From NCBI RefSeq assembly GCF_012911815.1, contig NZ_JAATNW010000002.1:124001-188000 (forward strand): a DNA stretch of 64,000 nucleotides, read 5' to 3'. The position numbers and the translations under genes are program-made. Positions 22,143-31,007 of the stretch are shown in pieces (within the stretch, counting starts at the first letter, position 1; every line of letters begins with the position of its first letter). The notes beneath the pieces were generated by a model. The model was not told where the DNA came from. It saw only the letters and a list, made by a program, of their open reading frames with translations, and searched no databases. This DNA is from Alteromonas ponticola (lineage in GTDB: Bacteria > Pseudomonadota > Gammaproteobacteria > Enterobacterales > Alteromonadaceae).

Positions 22143-22418
22143 TCACTCATCGTCTTCATGCGTATTGCGCGACAAGTCACCGATAATTTCCTGCATGTCT
22201 GCAACATTGAGTGGCCTTGCATTGAGCACGACCAATATTTGCAGAAATAAATCGGCGCCCATTATACCCTTATTTACCTTATTGCGCAGGTTATCTGCCG
22301 ATTGAATTATGCCTTTCTCTTCAAGGCGCTGACTCAATGCCTGATACTTTACGCCTCGAAAAGACATTTCAGTTTTAATCACCCGTTGTACTAACTCGCG
22401 CCAGCTTTGCTTTTCCAT
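22143..22418 (-). CDS. Small DUF6471-type protein
   Basis: A 91-residue soluble protein. It has the pattern W..LV.RVIKTEMSFRGVKYQALSQRLEEKG, then NLRNKVNKGIMGADLFLQILVVL, which I recognise as the DUF6471 type. The helical layout resembles a small helix-turn-helix domain, but no function is known. It ends 50 bases before the queA start on the same strand, so it may lead the queA transcript, and it is divergent from the yjf block with a shared 184-base promoter region. Confidence 0.65.
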   Translation of the reverse strand: MEKQSWRELVQRVIKTEMSFRGVKYQALSQRLEEKGIIQSADNLRNKVNKGIMGADLFLQILVVLNARPLNVADMQEIIGDLSRNTHEDDE

Positions 22419-22485
22419 TTAGCACCATTTGTGAATCATATTTTACAAAAACACATTTATTTACACATATAGAGTGATTTTATTA

Positions 22486-22515
22486 TTGACAGTTTTTGTA
22501 CTTGTTGTCTAGTAT
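22486..22515 (+). promoter_or_regulatory. Promoter of the yjf (PspA) operon
   Basis: -35 TTGACA (22486-22491), 18-base spacer, -10 TAGTAT (22510-22515), about 90 bases upstream of the DUF2170 gene. This is a sigma-70 form; no sigma-54 pattern such as that of the classical pspA promoter is seen here. Confidence 0.6.
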
Positions 22516-22602
22516 AGTTTCGCAAGTATTGGCGAATCCACTAAACATCGGTACATTGACAACAGATTTTTGGCATTCGCTGCAAAGTAAAGGAGAAATA
22601 CT

Positions 22603-22992
22603 ATGGCTTGGGATCTTCAATCAATTGAATCCCTGTTTGATAAACGTGACGACTTGGTGGTCACACGTGAAGAAAACTGTTTGTTAATTGCAAACCAGGA
22701 TGGCATTGACGCCTGGCTGGCAATAAGCGGTGAACAGATACTGGTTGAAAGTTTATTGTTTGCTGCGTCACAGGTTAAAGACAAAGCCGCGTTGGATCAT
22801 GAGATCCTTTCTACACACATGGTATTTCCACTTACCACAGTGGGTATTTCAACCATCAATGGTGAAGAATATTACACGGCTTTTGGCGCCTTAAGTGCGC
22901 AGTCAAAGCAGGAAACCATTGAAATTGAAGTGGATACGTTATTTCAGAATGTTGCGTCATTTCTTGATGCATACGAAACCCATCTTCACTAA
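22603..22992 (+). CDS. yjfI: YjfI-type DUF2170 protein
   Basis: A 129-residue soluble, acidic protein with a strong ribosome site (AAAGGAG). The start MAWDLQSIESLF and the segment EILSTHMVFPLTTVGI fit the DUF2170 family, whose E. coli member yjfI also lies directly before the PspA paralog yjfJ. Biochemical function is unknown. The conserved adjacency suggests it acts with the PspA protein that starts 19 bases later. Confidence 0.85.
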   Translation: MAWDLQSIESLFDKRDDLVVTREENCLLIANQDGIDAWLAISGEQILVESLLFAASQVKDKAALDHEILSTHMVFPLTTVGISTINGEEYYTAFGALSAQSKQETIEIEVDTLFQNVASFLDAYETHLH

Positions 22993-23011
22993 ATAAAGAC
23001 AGGAGAAGCGA

Positions 23012-23692
23012 ATGTCTGTTTGGAGAAAATTAGTTACTGCGGTTAAAGGTGGTGCAACAGAAACTGCACAAGCAGTTGTGGATAGTCAGGCGATCCGGAT
23101 ATTGGAGCAGGAAATTCGTGAAGCAAAAGACGAGCTGCGAAAATCAGATCATGCGCGCACGCAGATTCTGGCGAAATGCAAATTGTCGCAACAGAAAATA
23201 GATAGCTTTAATGCCTCAATCGCTGAATACGAAGCGCACGCACGTAAAGCGGTTGATTCAGACCGTCAGCTAGCACTGGATTGCGCACAAAAGGTTGCGG
23301 ATTTAAAGTCTGAGCGCGAGCAGGAACAATCCTATCTGGACCAGTTCAAGCAATCAGAGAAGCAACTGGCAGGCAATATCCAACAAGCCAAAGCGAATCT
23401 GCGCCGTCTTGAGCAACAAGTGGATATGGTTAAAGCCACAGAATCTGTGCAAAAAGCGCAGGTGGCTGTGTCTTCCCGCCACATGGGGGCTAACAGTAAA
23501 ATGAAAACAGCCACTGAATCGCTTTCACGCATTCAGGAAAGGCAGAAACTGCGCAACGCGGAATTGCAAGCCGCGGAAGAATTAGCTAGCGACGAGTCCA
23601 ATGATGATTTGGAAAAACGCCTGGCTTCTGCTGGTATTAAAGGCGGAACCACCTCCGCCGACGATGAACTTAGCCGTATTTTAGGTAGTTAA
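23012..23692 (+). CDS. yjfJ: PspA/IM30 family protein (YjfJ type)
   Basis: ESCRT-III-like membrane-remodelling protein. The 226 residues begin with a short amphipathic stretch (MSVWRKLVTAVKGGATETAQ) and are then almost entirely coiled coil (about 25-200), as in PspA. The end is acidic (SADDELSRILGS). A hairpin terminator begins directly after its stop, so yjfI-yjfJ may be expressed more strongly than the genes after it. It presumably coats or repairs the inner membrane under stress. Confidence 0.92.
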   Translation: MSVWRKLVTAVKGGATETAQAVVDSQAIRILEQEIREAKDELRKSDHARTQILAKCKLSQQKIDSFNASIAEYEAHARKAVDSDRQLALDCAQKVADLKSEREQEQSYLDQFKQSEKQLAGNIQQAKANLRRLEQQVDMVKATESVQKAQVAVSSRHMGANSKMKTATESLSRIQERQKLRNAELQAAEELASDESNDDLEKRLASAGIKGGTTSADDELSRILGS

Positions 23693-23695
23693 ACT

Positions 23696-23722
23696 ACGGG
23701 AGCTTTTGTGCTCCCGTTTTAC
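23696..23722 (+). terminator. Terminator or attenuator after the PspA gene
   Basis: Stem ACGGGAGC / GCTCCCGT (23696-23703 with 23710-23717), 6-base loop, then TTTT. It divides the yjf block into an upstream yjfIJ pair and a downstream channel-yjfKLMC part, 87 bases before the channel start. Confidence 0.75.
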
Positions 23723-23803
23723 TTTACAGGTTGATTCTTTGAGTATTTCCTCTGCATACTGGTGTGGTTTTCAGGTTTATTGAATTTACTGAGTTGAATT
23801 GTT

Positions 23804-24856
23804 TTGACGCATTGGACGCTTTTTCGCAAATTATTTCTGAAGTATTTTGGTAATACGCGCTGGTACACCATTGCGCTAGTCACATTGCTTTATGCATCGT
23901 CGAGCTGGCTACTGCTGAACCTGGCCTCAGAAACCGAATTGACCGGTAACGTAAATTTTTTATATTGGCTGGCAGTGACAGGTTCCACGGTTGGTTATGG
24001 TGATCTGTCGCCGAGCTCTACTGCCGGTAAACTCGTCGTAGCCTTTTACGTAATCCCTTTCGGGTTAAGTATTTTTGCAATGGTGGTGGGACGTATCGCC
24101 GCCTGGGTAAGTAACTTTTGGCAAAAGGGTTTGTTAGGAATGAAACCACTTCATGTACATAATCATATCTTAATCATCGGCTGGAACGAGCAACGTACCA
24201 TGTTGTTATTGGACCTGTTACTGATGGAAAAAGAAGACTTACCTGATAAGCCTGATATCGTGCTATGTGTAAAGGCCAATATTGAAAACCCGATGCCCGG
24301 ACAAATAGAATTTGTGCACGTTGAGTCGTTTAATCGTGATGAAGATATGGATCGTGCGTGTGTCGCAGATGCGGCAACCATTTTAATCGACAATCCGCAG
24401 GACGATGTTACTCTAACCACTGCGTTGTACTGTACTCAACGTAATCCCAATGCCCACCAGGTGGCCTACTTTAATGACGACAGTCTGGTCAAACTATTAC
24501 AACAACATTGCCCTAAAGTGGAGTGTACGCCCAGTGTCGCGGTTGAGATGCTGGCCAAATCTGCATTCGATCCCGGCTCAAGTATGCTGCATCATGATTT
24601 GTTAAGCGTCGATGCAGGCCAGGCGCAGTTCTCTGTTGCCATGCCAGAAGGCATGAATACGGTTACCGTCGAAAAGCTGTTTGTGAATTTAAAACGCTAT
24701 TATGATGCTATTTTTATTGGTTATGCACCCAAAAGTGAATATCAGAAACTGGTAGTGAATCCGGCATTAACCGAAACAATCTCTTCAGGTGATAAGGTAT
24801 TTTACATCGCCGATAAACGTATTAGCCAGTTTGACTGGAAACGCTTAGGAGAATAA
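23804..24856 (+). CDS. Two-segment potassium channel with cytoplasmic regulatory domain
   Basis: An inner-membrane ion channel of 350 residues. First membrane segment about 20-40, pore loop with selectivity filter TVGYGD at residues 62-67, second segment about 75-100, then a cytoplasmic Rossmann-type RCK-like domain beginning HNHILIIGWNEQR near 120. The start is TTG at 23804: an in-frame stop lies 7 bases upstream and the first ATG would remove the pore. It is inserted between the yjfJ and yjfK homologs, with a 3-base gap to yjfK. A channel in a PspA operon suggests coupling of membrane potential or leakage to repair; that is inference. Confidence 0.9.
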   Translation: MTHWTLFRKLFLKYFGNTRWYTIALVTLLYASSSWLLLNLASETELTGNVNFLYWLAVTGSTVGYGDLSPSSTAGKLVVAFYVIPFGLSIFAMVVGRIAAWVSNFWQKGLLGMKPLHVHNHILIIGWNEQRTMLLLDLLLMEKEDLPDKPDIVLCVKANIENPMPGQIEFVHVESFNRDEDMDRACVADAATILIDNPQDDVTLTTALYCTQRNPNAHQVAYFNDDSLVKLLQQHCPKVECTPSVAVEMLAKSAFDPGSSMLHHDLLSVDAGQAQFSVAMPEGMNTVTVEKLFVNLKRYYDAIFIGYAPKSEYQKLVVNPALTETISSGDKVFYIADKRISQFDWKRLGE

Positions 24857-24859
24857 CAC

Positions 24860-25504
24860 ATGTTTTCAAAATGGTTTTCCAAGTCCACTCCTGAAAAACC
24901 TGTCACCCCGGAAATTATGGGATTGTACCTGGGCGGCTCGTTCGAGCTGGATGACTTAAAACTAAGATTACTTGAACCTGAATTAACCATTTCCTCTGCA
25001 GCGCGCTCACAATTGATTCAGGCAGTGGGCCAGGCAGAGCTTGATTCGGGCGGCACCTTGCTACGCTTTTATACAGACGATGAAGGCTTTTTGCAGGTCA
25101 TCACAGATGGTGGTCTAACTGAAAACCACATTACCGATGTTAAGCTCTGGCATTTCTATGAGACGCAAACAATTGGCAGCGACGCACAGTGGAAAGAGTG
25201 TTTAGAGCGCACAATCAGCCAACCCACTTACACCATCGATGGAAAGACCTTCACCCGAGTATGGAATGCCACCGGAGAAATCTCACCGCCGGTGGCTGTT
25301 TCTGAGAAAACTTACGAAGAAGATGGCGATACCAGTGTCACCGATCAGTTTATGATGCTGTACGAACGCGAACTGACTGAAGGCCGAACAGAGTCGCTGT
25401 TAGTCGTTGGAGAAGAAAAAATAATTGGTAACAATGCAGACAGATGCCTGGTCATCAGTACAGGTTTTGATATACAACCCGCAGATATAACAATAAACGG
25501 TTAA
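24860..25504 (+). CDS. yjfK: YjfK-type DUF2491 protein
   Basis: A 214-residue soluble protein with no signal peptide. The segments MGLYLGGSFELDDLKLRLLEPEL and TDQFMMLYERELTEGRTESLLV fit DUF2491, the family of E. coli yjfK. It starts 3 bases after the channel stop and is followed 11 bases later by the DUF350 gene. Function is unknown; the N-terminal hydrophobic patch (MFSKWFSK) could attach to membrane. Confidence 0.85.
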   Translation: MFSKWFSKSTPEKPVTPEIMGLYLGGSFELDDLKLRLLEPELTISSAARSQLIQAVGQAELDSGGTLLRFYTDDEGFLQVITDGGLTENHITDVKLWHFYETQTIGSDAQWKECLERTISQPTYTIDGKTFTRVWNATGEISPPVAVSEKTYEEDGDTSVTDQFMMLYERELTEGRTESLLVVGEEKIIGNNADRCLVISTGFDIQPADITING

Positions 25505-25515
25505 AGGACAATCTC

Positions 25516-25932
25516 ATGGCAACACTATTTGACTCATTGGCAGGACTGGATAATTTCGCACTTTACTTTGCAGTCTCGATTTTCTTTTTATTTGTGTTCA
25601 AAATCGTCTACGCATTTGTGACACCTCATGATGAATGGAAGTTAGTAAAAGAAGAGAAAAATGTTGCTGCAGCGATTGGATTCGGCGGCGCACTAGTGGG
25701 CTTCGCCCTGGCACTTTCAGGTGCTGCGGCCAACTCAGTGTCAATTATTGATTTCGCTATTTGGGGGGTGGTTGCCATTCTTGCCCAATCGCTGGCGTTT
25801 GCGCTGCTGCGGTTTACCTTTATGCCGAGAATTGCCCAGCGCATCAATGATAATGAAATATCAGCAGGTACCATGCTGGCTGCCATGTCGGTAGCCGTTG
25901 GGCTATTAAACGCAGCTTGCATGACCTATTAA
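25516..25932 (+). CDS. yjfL: YjfL-type DUF350 membrane protein
   Basis: A 138-residue inner-membrane protein with four membrane segments (about 16-34, 51-73, 80-100, 115-137). The repeated DUF350 pattern is seen in NVAAAIGFGGALVGFALALSG and NEISAGTMLAAMSVAVGLLNA, which look like two halves of an internal duplication. Function is unknown; the family recurs with PspA and ATP-grasp genes. Confidence 0.9.
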   Translation: MATLFDSLAGLDNFALYFAVSIFFLFVFKIVYAFVTPHDEWKLVKEEKNVAAAIGFGGALVGFALALSGAAANSVSIIDFAIWGVVAILAQSLAFALLRFTFMPRIAQRINDNEISAGTMLAAMSVAVGLLNAACMTY

Positions 25933-25942
25933 GGGGGAATAT

Positions 25943-26551
25943 ATGACCACGCTAAAACGCTCCCAGTTCATCAACTTAAGCAGAATGCGTAAACATTTTG
26001 CGCTTAAACCTCTAGCTGTTGCTGTGACAGGTCTTATTGTCAGTGGGTGTGGTAACCGACAGGAAGGGCAGATTTTTACTTCTGTGGACGATTGCAAGCG
26101 GGACTTCCCTGATGCCACACAACAATGTGAAATGGCCTACCAACATGCAGTACAGGAAGCTGCGCGAACCAGTCCGCGCTACAATTCTGAATATGATTGC
26201 GAGTACGAATTCGGACCGAATCAATGCCAGCGGGTAGAGCGTGACGGCGGCAGTTTTTTCATGCCCTTTATGGCAGGTTTTATGGTAAGCCAGCTGATGT
26301 CACCGCGTTATTACTCACAACCCATTTACACGTCGTTTTCACGCCACTCCCCTTTTCGCTCTCGCTGGATCACTGCTGATGGTTACGTTTTCGATGGCGG
26401 CCTGAATAAACGTAAGTACCGGGTATCTCCAGACGTGTATAAGCCTAAGCCAACGGTAAATCGCACCATGAACCGCGGCGGGTTTGGCAGCAGTGTGCGG
26501 GCGAAATCGAGCTGGGGCAGCAGCAGTCGAAAAGGCGGCTGGGGTGGCTAA
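25943..26551 (+). CDS. yjfM: YjfM-type DUF1190 lipoprotein
   Basis: A 202-residue envelope protein. The signal peptide ends in a lipobox, LIVSGC, at about residue 36, so the mature protein should be lipid-anchored. A cysteine-containing domain follows (DDCKRDFPDATQQCEMAY, YDCEYEFGPNQCQRV), then a tyrosine- and proline-rich stretch. The tail is rich in glycine, serine and arginine and is low in complexity. DUF1190 is the family of E. coli yjfM/ygiB. It ends 3 bases before the ATP-grasp gene; ygiB-ygiC pairs show the same coupling. Confidence 0.88.
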   Translation: MTTLKRSQFINLSRMRKHFALKPLAVAVTGLIVSGCGNRQEGQIFTSVDDCKRDFPDATQQCEMAYQHAVQEAARTSPRYNSEYDCEYEFGPNQCQRVERDGGSFFMPFMAGFMVSQLMSPRYYSQPIYTSFSRHSPFRSRWITADGYVFDGGLNKRKYRVSPDVYKPKPTVNRTMNRGGFGSSVRAKSSWGSSSRKGGWGG

Positions 26552-26554
26552 GCC

Positions 26555-27724
26555 TTGCTAAGGTTACCCAGTACCCCCCGGCGCCACTGGCAAAAACAGG
26601 CGCGCGACTTTGGCTTTCACTTTCACACGCTTTATGGCGAACCTTATTGGGATGAAAGTGCTTACTATCAGTTTTCGTTAAAGCAAATTGAACAGGATCT
26701 GGAAGCCCCCACTGAAGAAATTCACCAGATGTGTCTGCATGTTGTCAACGAAGTTATTAACGATGAACAGTTACTCACCAAATTAGCGATTCCAGAGCAA
26801 CACTGGGACTTAGTCAGTCATTCATGGCGCCAACAGCAGCCCTCGCTCTATTCTCGTCTTGACTTTGTCTATGATGGAACGCACCCAGCAAAACTGTTGG
26901 AAAACAATGCCGACACGCCGACTTCACTCTATGAATCGGGCTTTTGGCAATGGTTGTGGCTGGCCGATAAAGTCGATTCAGGCGAGCTCTCGCGACAAGC
27001 CGATCAATTTAATTCGTTACAGGAGAAGTTAATCGCCCGGTTGAAAGAAATCGCAAGGTTTTATGGTGTGCAGCAAATGCATTTTGCGTGCTGTAAAGAC
27101 ACCGATGAAGACCGGGGTACGGTTCAATATTTACAGGACTGTGCAGGTGAAGCTGGTTTGTCTGCAGATTTTGTCTATATCGAAGATATCGGGATCAGCG
27201 ACACGGGATATTTTACCGATCTGTCCAATCGCCCTATTACCGACTGTTTTAAGCTATATCCGTGGGAGTTTATTTTAAACGAAGAGTTTGCCCGCTATTT
27301 GCCAGAGGCTGCGGTGAACTGGATTGAGCCTCCCTGGAAATCGATTTTGTCAAACAAAGGCCTGCTGCCGCTGTTGTGGAAATATTTTCCCGACCACCCT
27401 AACCTGCTTCCAGCCTATTTTTATGGTGAAGCTGCATCGGCTTCAACAGAAGTACTACGCTGGATTAAAAAACCGCTGTTTTCCAGAGAAGGAGCCAATA
27501 TTTCAATGTTAGCCGCTGGTAGCGAAACCCCATTATCTGACGGTCCCTATGGTGAAGAAGGTTTCATAATCCAGGCCTATTGTCCGTTGCCAAGATTTGG
27601 CGATAATCATACATTGATAGGAAGTTGGCTGGTGGACGATCAGGCGGCCGGTATCTCTGTTCGCGAAGATGCCAGCAGTATAACCCAGGACACCTCACGC
27701 TATTTGCCGCACATTATTTTATGA
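26555..27724 (+). CDS. yjfC: Glutathionylspermidine synthase-like ATP-grasp ligase (YjfC/YgiC type)
   Basis: ATP-grasp amide ligase related to the synthetase half of glutathionylspermidine synthetase, without the amidase half. The 389 residues include FHFHTLYGEPYWDESAYY near 20, the ATP-site segments LLENNADTPTSLYESGFWQW near 111 and KPLFSREGANI near 310, and the end PHIIL. The start is TTG at 26555, 3 bases after the DUF1190 stop; the TTG start gives the N-terminus expected for the family. The substrate is unknown for YgiC/YjfC enzymes; the partner lipoprotein may be the target of ligation, which is inference. Confidence 0.9.
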   Translation: MLRLPSTPRRHWQKQARDFGFHFHTLYGEPYWDESAYYQFSLKQIEQDLEAPTEEIHQMCLHVVNEVINDEQLLTKLAIPEQHWDLVSHSWRQQQPSLYSRLDFVYDGTHPAKLLENNADTPTSLYESGFWQWLWLADKVDSGELSRQADQFNSLQEKLIARLKEIARFYGVQQMHFACCKDTDEDRGTVQYLQDCAGEAGLSADFVYIEDIGISDTGYFTDLSNRPITDCFKLYPWEFILNEEFARYLPEAAVNWIEPPWKSILSNKGLLPLLWKYFPDHPNLLPAYFYGEAASASTEVLRWIKKPLFSREGANISMLAAGSETPLSDGPYGEEGFIIQAYCPLPRFGDNHTLIGSWLVDDQAAGISVREDASSITQDTSRYLPHIIL

Positions 27725-27734
27725 AGCCGAGTAG

Positions 27735-28283
27735 ATGAACCAATACCCCACACTGAAAAAACAACTTCAATTTTTAATTGTTGTCACACTCATTCTCTTT
27801 ATTGTGGCAGCGGTGAATTTGTTGACCGCCAACAGTTTAAACTATTTTGGTTTGATGCCGCGCGAGCTGCATTCACTTCCGTCAATTTTCATCGCTCCCT
27901 GGTTGCACGGCTCTGCAGCTCATTTGCTGACCAACCTGCTACCCCTCCTGCTGTTTATGTGGTTAACCATGCAGTGGCCGAAATCACGCTTCTGGCTGGT
28001 AACGTTGACTATTTGTCTCATTGGCGGTCTGGGAGTATGGCTGTTTGGGCGCAGCGCCTTACATATCGGTGCCAGTGGTATGGTTTACGGTTACTTCGGT
28101 TTTTTAATTTATGCCGGCTTTCGCTCTAAGCAATTGCGCTATATTGCTATTTCGGTACTGGTGGCATTGTTGTATGGCGGCATGCTGATGGGAATCCTGC
28201 CCTCCCGTGCCTTCATTTCGTTTGAATATCATTTGTTTGGTTTCATTGGCGGTTTGTTTGCAGCCTGGGCCTGGGTGAAATGA
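27735..28283 (+). CDS. Rhomboid family intramembrane serine protease
   Basis: A compact six-segment membrane protease of 182 residues. The catalytic serine is S114 in HIGASGMVYG and the catalytic histidine is H165 in FEYHLFGFIGG; the upstream HGSAAHLLTNLLPL at 58-71 is the conserved L1-to-helix-2 segment. The GxSG motif is intact, so it should be active. It begins 10 bases after the ATP-grasp gene, so it is probably part of the same transcript. Its client is not known; an envelope protein of this operon is a reasonable guess. Confidence 0.9.
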   Translation: MNQYPTLKKQLQFLIVVTLILFIVAAVNLLTANSLNYFGLMPRELHSLPSIFIAPWLHGSAAHLLTNLLPLLLFMWLTMQWPKSRFWLVTLTICLIGGLGVWLFGRSALHIGASGMVYGYFGFLIYAGFRSKQLRYIAISVLVALLYGGMLMGILPSRAFISFEYHLFGFIGGLFAAWAWVK

Positions 28284-28367
28284 AGCCAGTTCGTTTGTAC
28301 GCCAATGTAGATTGGGACCAACAATTTACGTATAATCTAGCCTCTTTTTCAGCAGTGAAGATGTGTT

Positions 28368-29063
28368 ATGTCAGCAAATGAACGCCCACAGAACCAAGGC
28401 TTTTTAGGTAACCTGGCTTTCAATATCGTTATCCCCGTTTTTATCATGAGCTATGCCAGCTCAGAAGACTATCTGGGCCCGGCATGGAGTATTGTTGCTG
28501 CGCTAGCCTTTCCATTAGTTTATGGTCTTTTTGATTTACGCCAATCTGGGAAAGTAAATGGTTTTTCGGTGTTGGGGGTTGTCAGTGTATTGTTAACCGG
28601 TGGTATCAGCTTGCTAAAGTTACCCGCCGAATATATTGCGATTAAAGAAGCCGCCATTCCGGCAATTATTGGTCTTGCAGTTGTAATCACACAATTTTCA
28701 GAAAAGCCGCTGGTTAAACTGCTTATCTTGAACGATCAGATAATTAACTGGCCTGAATTAAATAAAATTCTAGATGCGAAGGGCAAACAACAAGAGTTTC
28801 GCCGCAAAATTGCTAATAGCTCCTATATAGTGGCAGCGTCTTTCTTCTTGTCGTCTGCGCTTAACTATATTCTTGCCAAAATGATCCTGGTGAGTGAACC
28901 GGGTACTACCGCTTATACGGAAGAGCTTGGCCGGATGACTGCCATCAGCTACCCCGTTATTGTGATCCCCAGCATGATTTTACTGATTGCTGCATTGTGG
29001 TACTTATTTGCGCAAATTCGCAAAATTACCGGCCACGACCTGGACGATTTTATCAATCATTAA
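28368..29063 (+). CDS. VC0807-type multi-pass inner membrane protein
   Basis: A 231-residue protein with about six membrane segments (near 15-31, 38-58, 66-85, 93-110, 150-170 and 193-215). It resembles the VC0807 family, which has no assigned function. It lies 84 bases after the rhomboid gene and ends in a shared bidirectional terminator, so it may close the extended yjf transcript or have its own promoter. Confidence 0.65.
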   Translation: MSANERPQNQGFLGNLAFNIVIPVFIMSYASSEDYLGPAWSIVAALAFPLVYGLFDLRQSGKVNGFSVLGVVSVLLTGGISLLKLPAEYIAIKEAAIPAIIGLAVVITQFSEKPLVKLLILNDQIINWPELNKILDAKGKQQEFRRKIANSSYIVAASFFLSSALNYILAKMILVSEPGTTAYTEELGRMTAISYPVIVIPSMILLIAALWYLFAQIRKITGHDLDDFINH

Positions 29064-29087
29064 AAAAAGGCCGTCAGGCCTTTTTTT
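29062..29087. terminator. Bidirectional terminator
   Basis: AAAAAAAGGCC-GTCA-GGCCTTTTTTT between the VC0807-type gene and the convergent alkaline phosphatase gene. It works on both strands. Confidence 0.88.
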
Positions 29088-29101
29088 ACCATTCTAGATT
29101 T

Positions 29102-30436
29102 TTAGTTGTCTAACAGGTGAAAAATCTTTTTAGCGATGTCAGTGTTATCAATCTGACCAGTAAACCCCTGATATCCCGCGCCAAAGGCAAAGACTTCAAC
29201 ATCATCACCAGTATGGCCACTTGTTGTCCACCCGGTATTGGTTTTGTTGTCTAAGAAAGCTTTAATTTGCGATGTAACAGTATCAACGTCTTTTTCCGCC
29301 ACTAGCTTTTCTAATACTTTTTTGTCTTCTGCAGACAAGGTGAAGCCTAACTGTTCCTCAAGGTACAACAGAGGTGATTGTTGCTGCGCCAATTGTTTTG
29401 CAATTTTTCCTACTGAGGCCTTCATATTAGATATAAATTCCGGATTCCAGGCATACTGACCGTTTGCCCCAATTGAAAGCCCCCCGGTGCTATGATCTGC
29501 TGTCAGCACAACTAAGGTGTCAGGATGTTTTTCAACATACGCTTTCAAATATTCCATCGTCGTCGCCAGGTCATGCATTTCGGCCATTGCCGATGCGATA
29601 TCATTACCGTGCCCTGCCCAATCGACCTGGCTTGCCTCAACCAGCAGGAAAAATCCGTTGGGGTTCTCAAGCCGCTCTACCGCATGTTGGGTTAAAAATG
29701 AAAGTCTTTCACGGTTAGTATCATCCAGTGCAGGAAGCAAGCCCAGCGGTGCAAACAAACCCAGTATCGGTTTGTCTTTGGGTAGATTGGCAAGCTCCTC
29801 ATAACTAGTGGCGATGGCGTAGCCATGATCAGCAAATTCTTTTCGCACATCCCGGTCTTTGCGGACAAAGTGTTTGGTGCCGCCGCCCAACATGACATCT
29901 GCCAGAAACTTGTCGCCTATTCTGTCGTCAAAGAAGCTGTTTGCGATAGCATCGTAATTGTGACGACTTTCGTTTGCTACCATATAACTGGCTGGCGTGG
30001 CGTGGTTTATTTGTGAAGTTACTGCCAGCCCCGTCTTCATGCCTTTTTCTTTTGCTTTATGCAACACCGTGGGTAATGGCTTTTTATTGACATCGACCCC
30101 GATGGCACCATTGTACGATTTGACTCCCGTGGCCAGTGCAGTTGCGGAAGCGGCCGAGTCAGTCACATAGCCAGATACTTTGGCAGGATTGGTAGCGGCA
30201 TTGCCCACTAACATTTCATCAAACACGACTTTCTCGATATGGTCTGTGCTTGGGTCATCCACAAAGTTGCGGTAAGCGGTTGTATAGGCAGGCCCCATTC
30301 CATCCGCCACCACCATAATGATATTCTTGGGTATTGTGTTTGACTTAGCGGCGCTTTGCGCGCTTTCCGTAGTGGCCAGACAGCCTTGGGAGGCAAGTCC
30401 GAAGGTTAATACAAGAGCTAAAGAATTTAAACGCAT
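29102..30436 (-). CDS. Alkaline phosphatase (PhoA family)
   Basis: Exported Zn/Mg phosphomonoesterase that releases phosphate from organic esters in the periplasm. It has a signal peptide at 1 to about 22 (a cysteine at 19 in SQGC is a poor lipobox). The metal-site motif is VVADGMGPAYTTAYRN with D45, the nucleophile is S94 in TDSAASATALATG, and further metal ligands are in HGNDI and TADHSTGG. The length is 444. No Pho box was recognised upstream. It stands alone between terminators. Confidence 0.93.
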   Translation of the reverse strand: MRLNSLALVLTFGLASQGCLATTESAQSAAKSNTIPKNIIMVVADGMGPAYTTAYRNFVDDPSTDHIEKVVFDEMLVGNAATNPAKVSGYVTDSAASATALATGVKSYNGAIGVDVNKKPLPTVLHKAKEKGMKTGLAVTSQINHATPASYMVANESRHNYDAIANSFFDDRIGDKFLADVMLGGGTKHFVRKDRDVRKEFADHGYAIATSYEELANLPKDKPILGLFAPLGLLPALDDTNRERLSFLTQHAVERLENPNGFFLLVEASQVDWAGHGNDIASAMAEMHDLATTMEYLKAYVEKHPDTLVVLTADHSTGGLSIGANGQYAWNPEFISNMKASVGKIAKQLAQQQSPLLYLEEQLGFTLSAEDKKVLEKLVAEKDVDTVTSQIKAFLDNKTNTGWTTSGHTGDDVEVFAFGAGYQGFTGQIDNTDIAKKIFHLLDN

Positions 30437-31007
30437 TCTGGCTTCCCTGGTATGTATAGTTTAATAAAGAACTGGAATTCAATGTGTTATTATAAACCGC
30501 CAAGAAGACAATAACACGGCAAATTCTGTAGAAGCGACATCTGACAAGATTAGTCGGTTGATAACGCTCTCATCCAATGCTGTTTTTTTCACCAGCAAGT
30601 CTTGCTGGAACTTTGAAATAAATTTATCACAGCCCACCCTTTTTGCCATCGCATCACTGCACTTTCACTTAGTAAAGTATTAAGAATAACATCCACATTG
30701 GCCAACCATGACTCTTCAATCACTCGAGCCGTTAGGGGATAGCCATCCACGTTCCATTACTCCGTACCTGGCCCTCTTCATCCATTTTCCAACTTTATTT
30801 TTTATATCCTGATTGATGAACATTACTGTTTGCTAAGAACACCAAGATTCACCACCCGCAACCATTCACGCAGAAAATAATGAAGATGAATAACATTGGA
30901 TGTTTTTATTTAGGTTGACGCGCTAGGATTAAATCACGTTAACCGCACTGGTTGAAGTTTTAGCACTTAACGCTCAATTCAGGAATGAGAGACAGTTGGA
31001 GATTACC
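30437..31007. other. Intergenic region between alkaline phosphatase and isocitrate lyase
   Basis: About 570 bases with divergent promoters expected at both ends. A 17-base odd palindrome, CCAGCAAG-T-CTTGCTGG, sits at 30592-30608 and could be an operator. I see no ORF or RNA gene. Confidence 0.4.

Noticed and set aside
30592..30608. CCAGCAAG-T-CTTGCTGG as a terminator
   Set aside because: There is no T run on the 3' side of either strand and no gene end nearby; kept only as a possible operator inside the intergenic entry.
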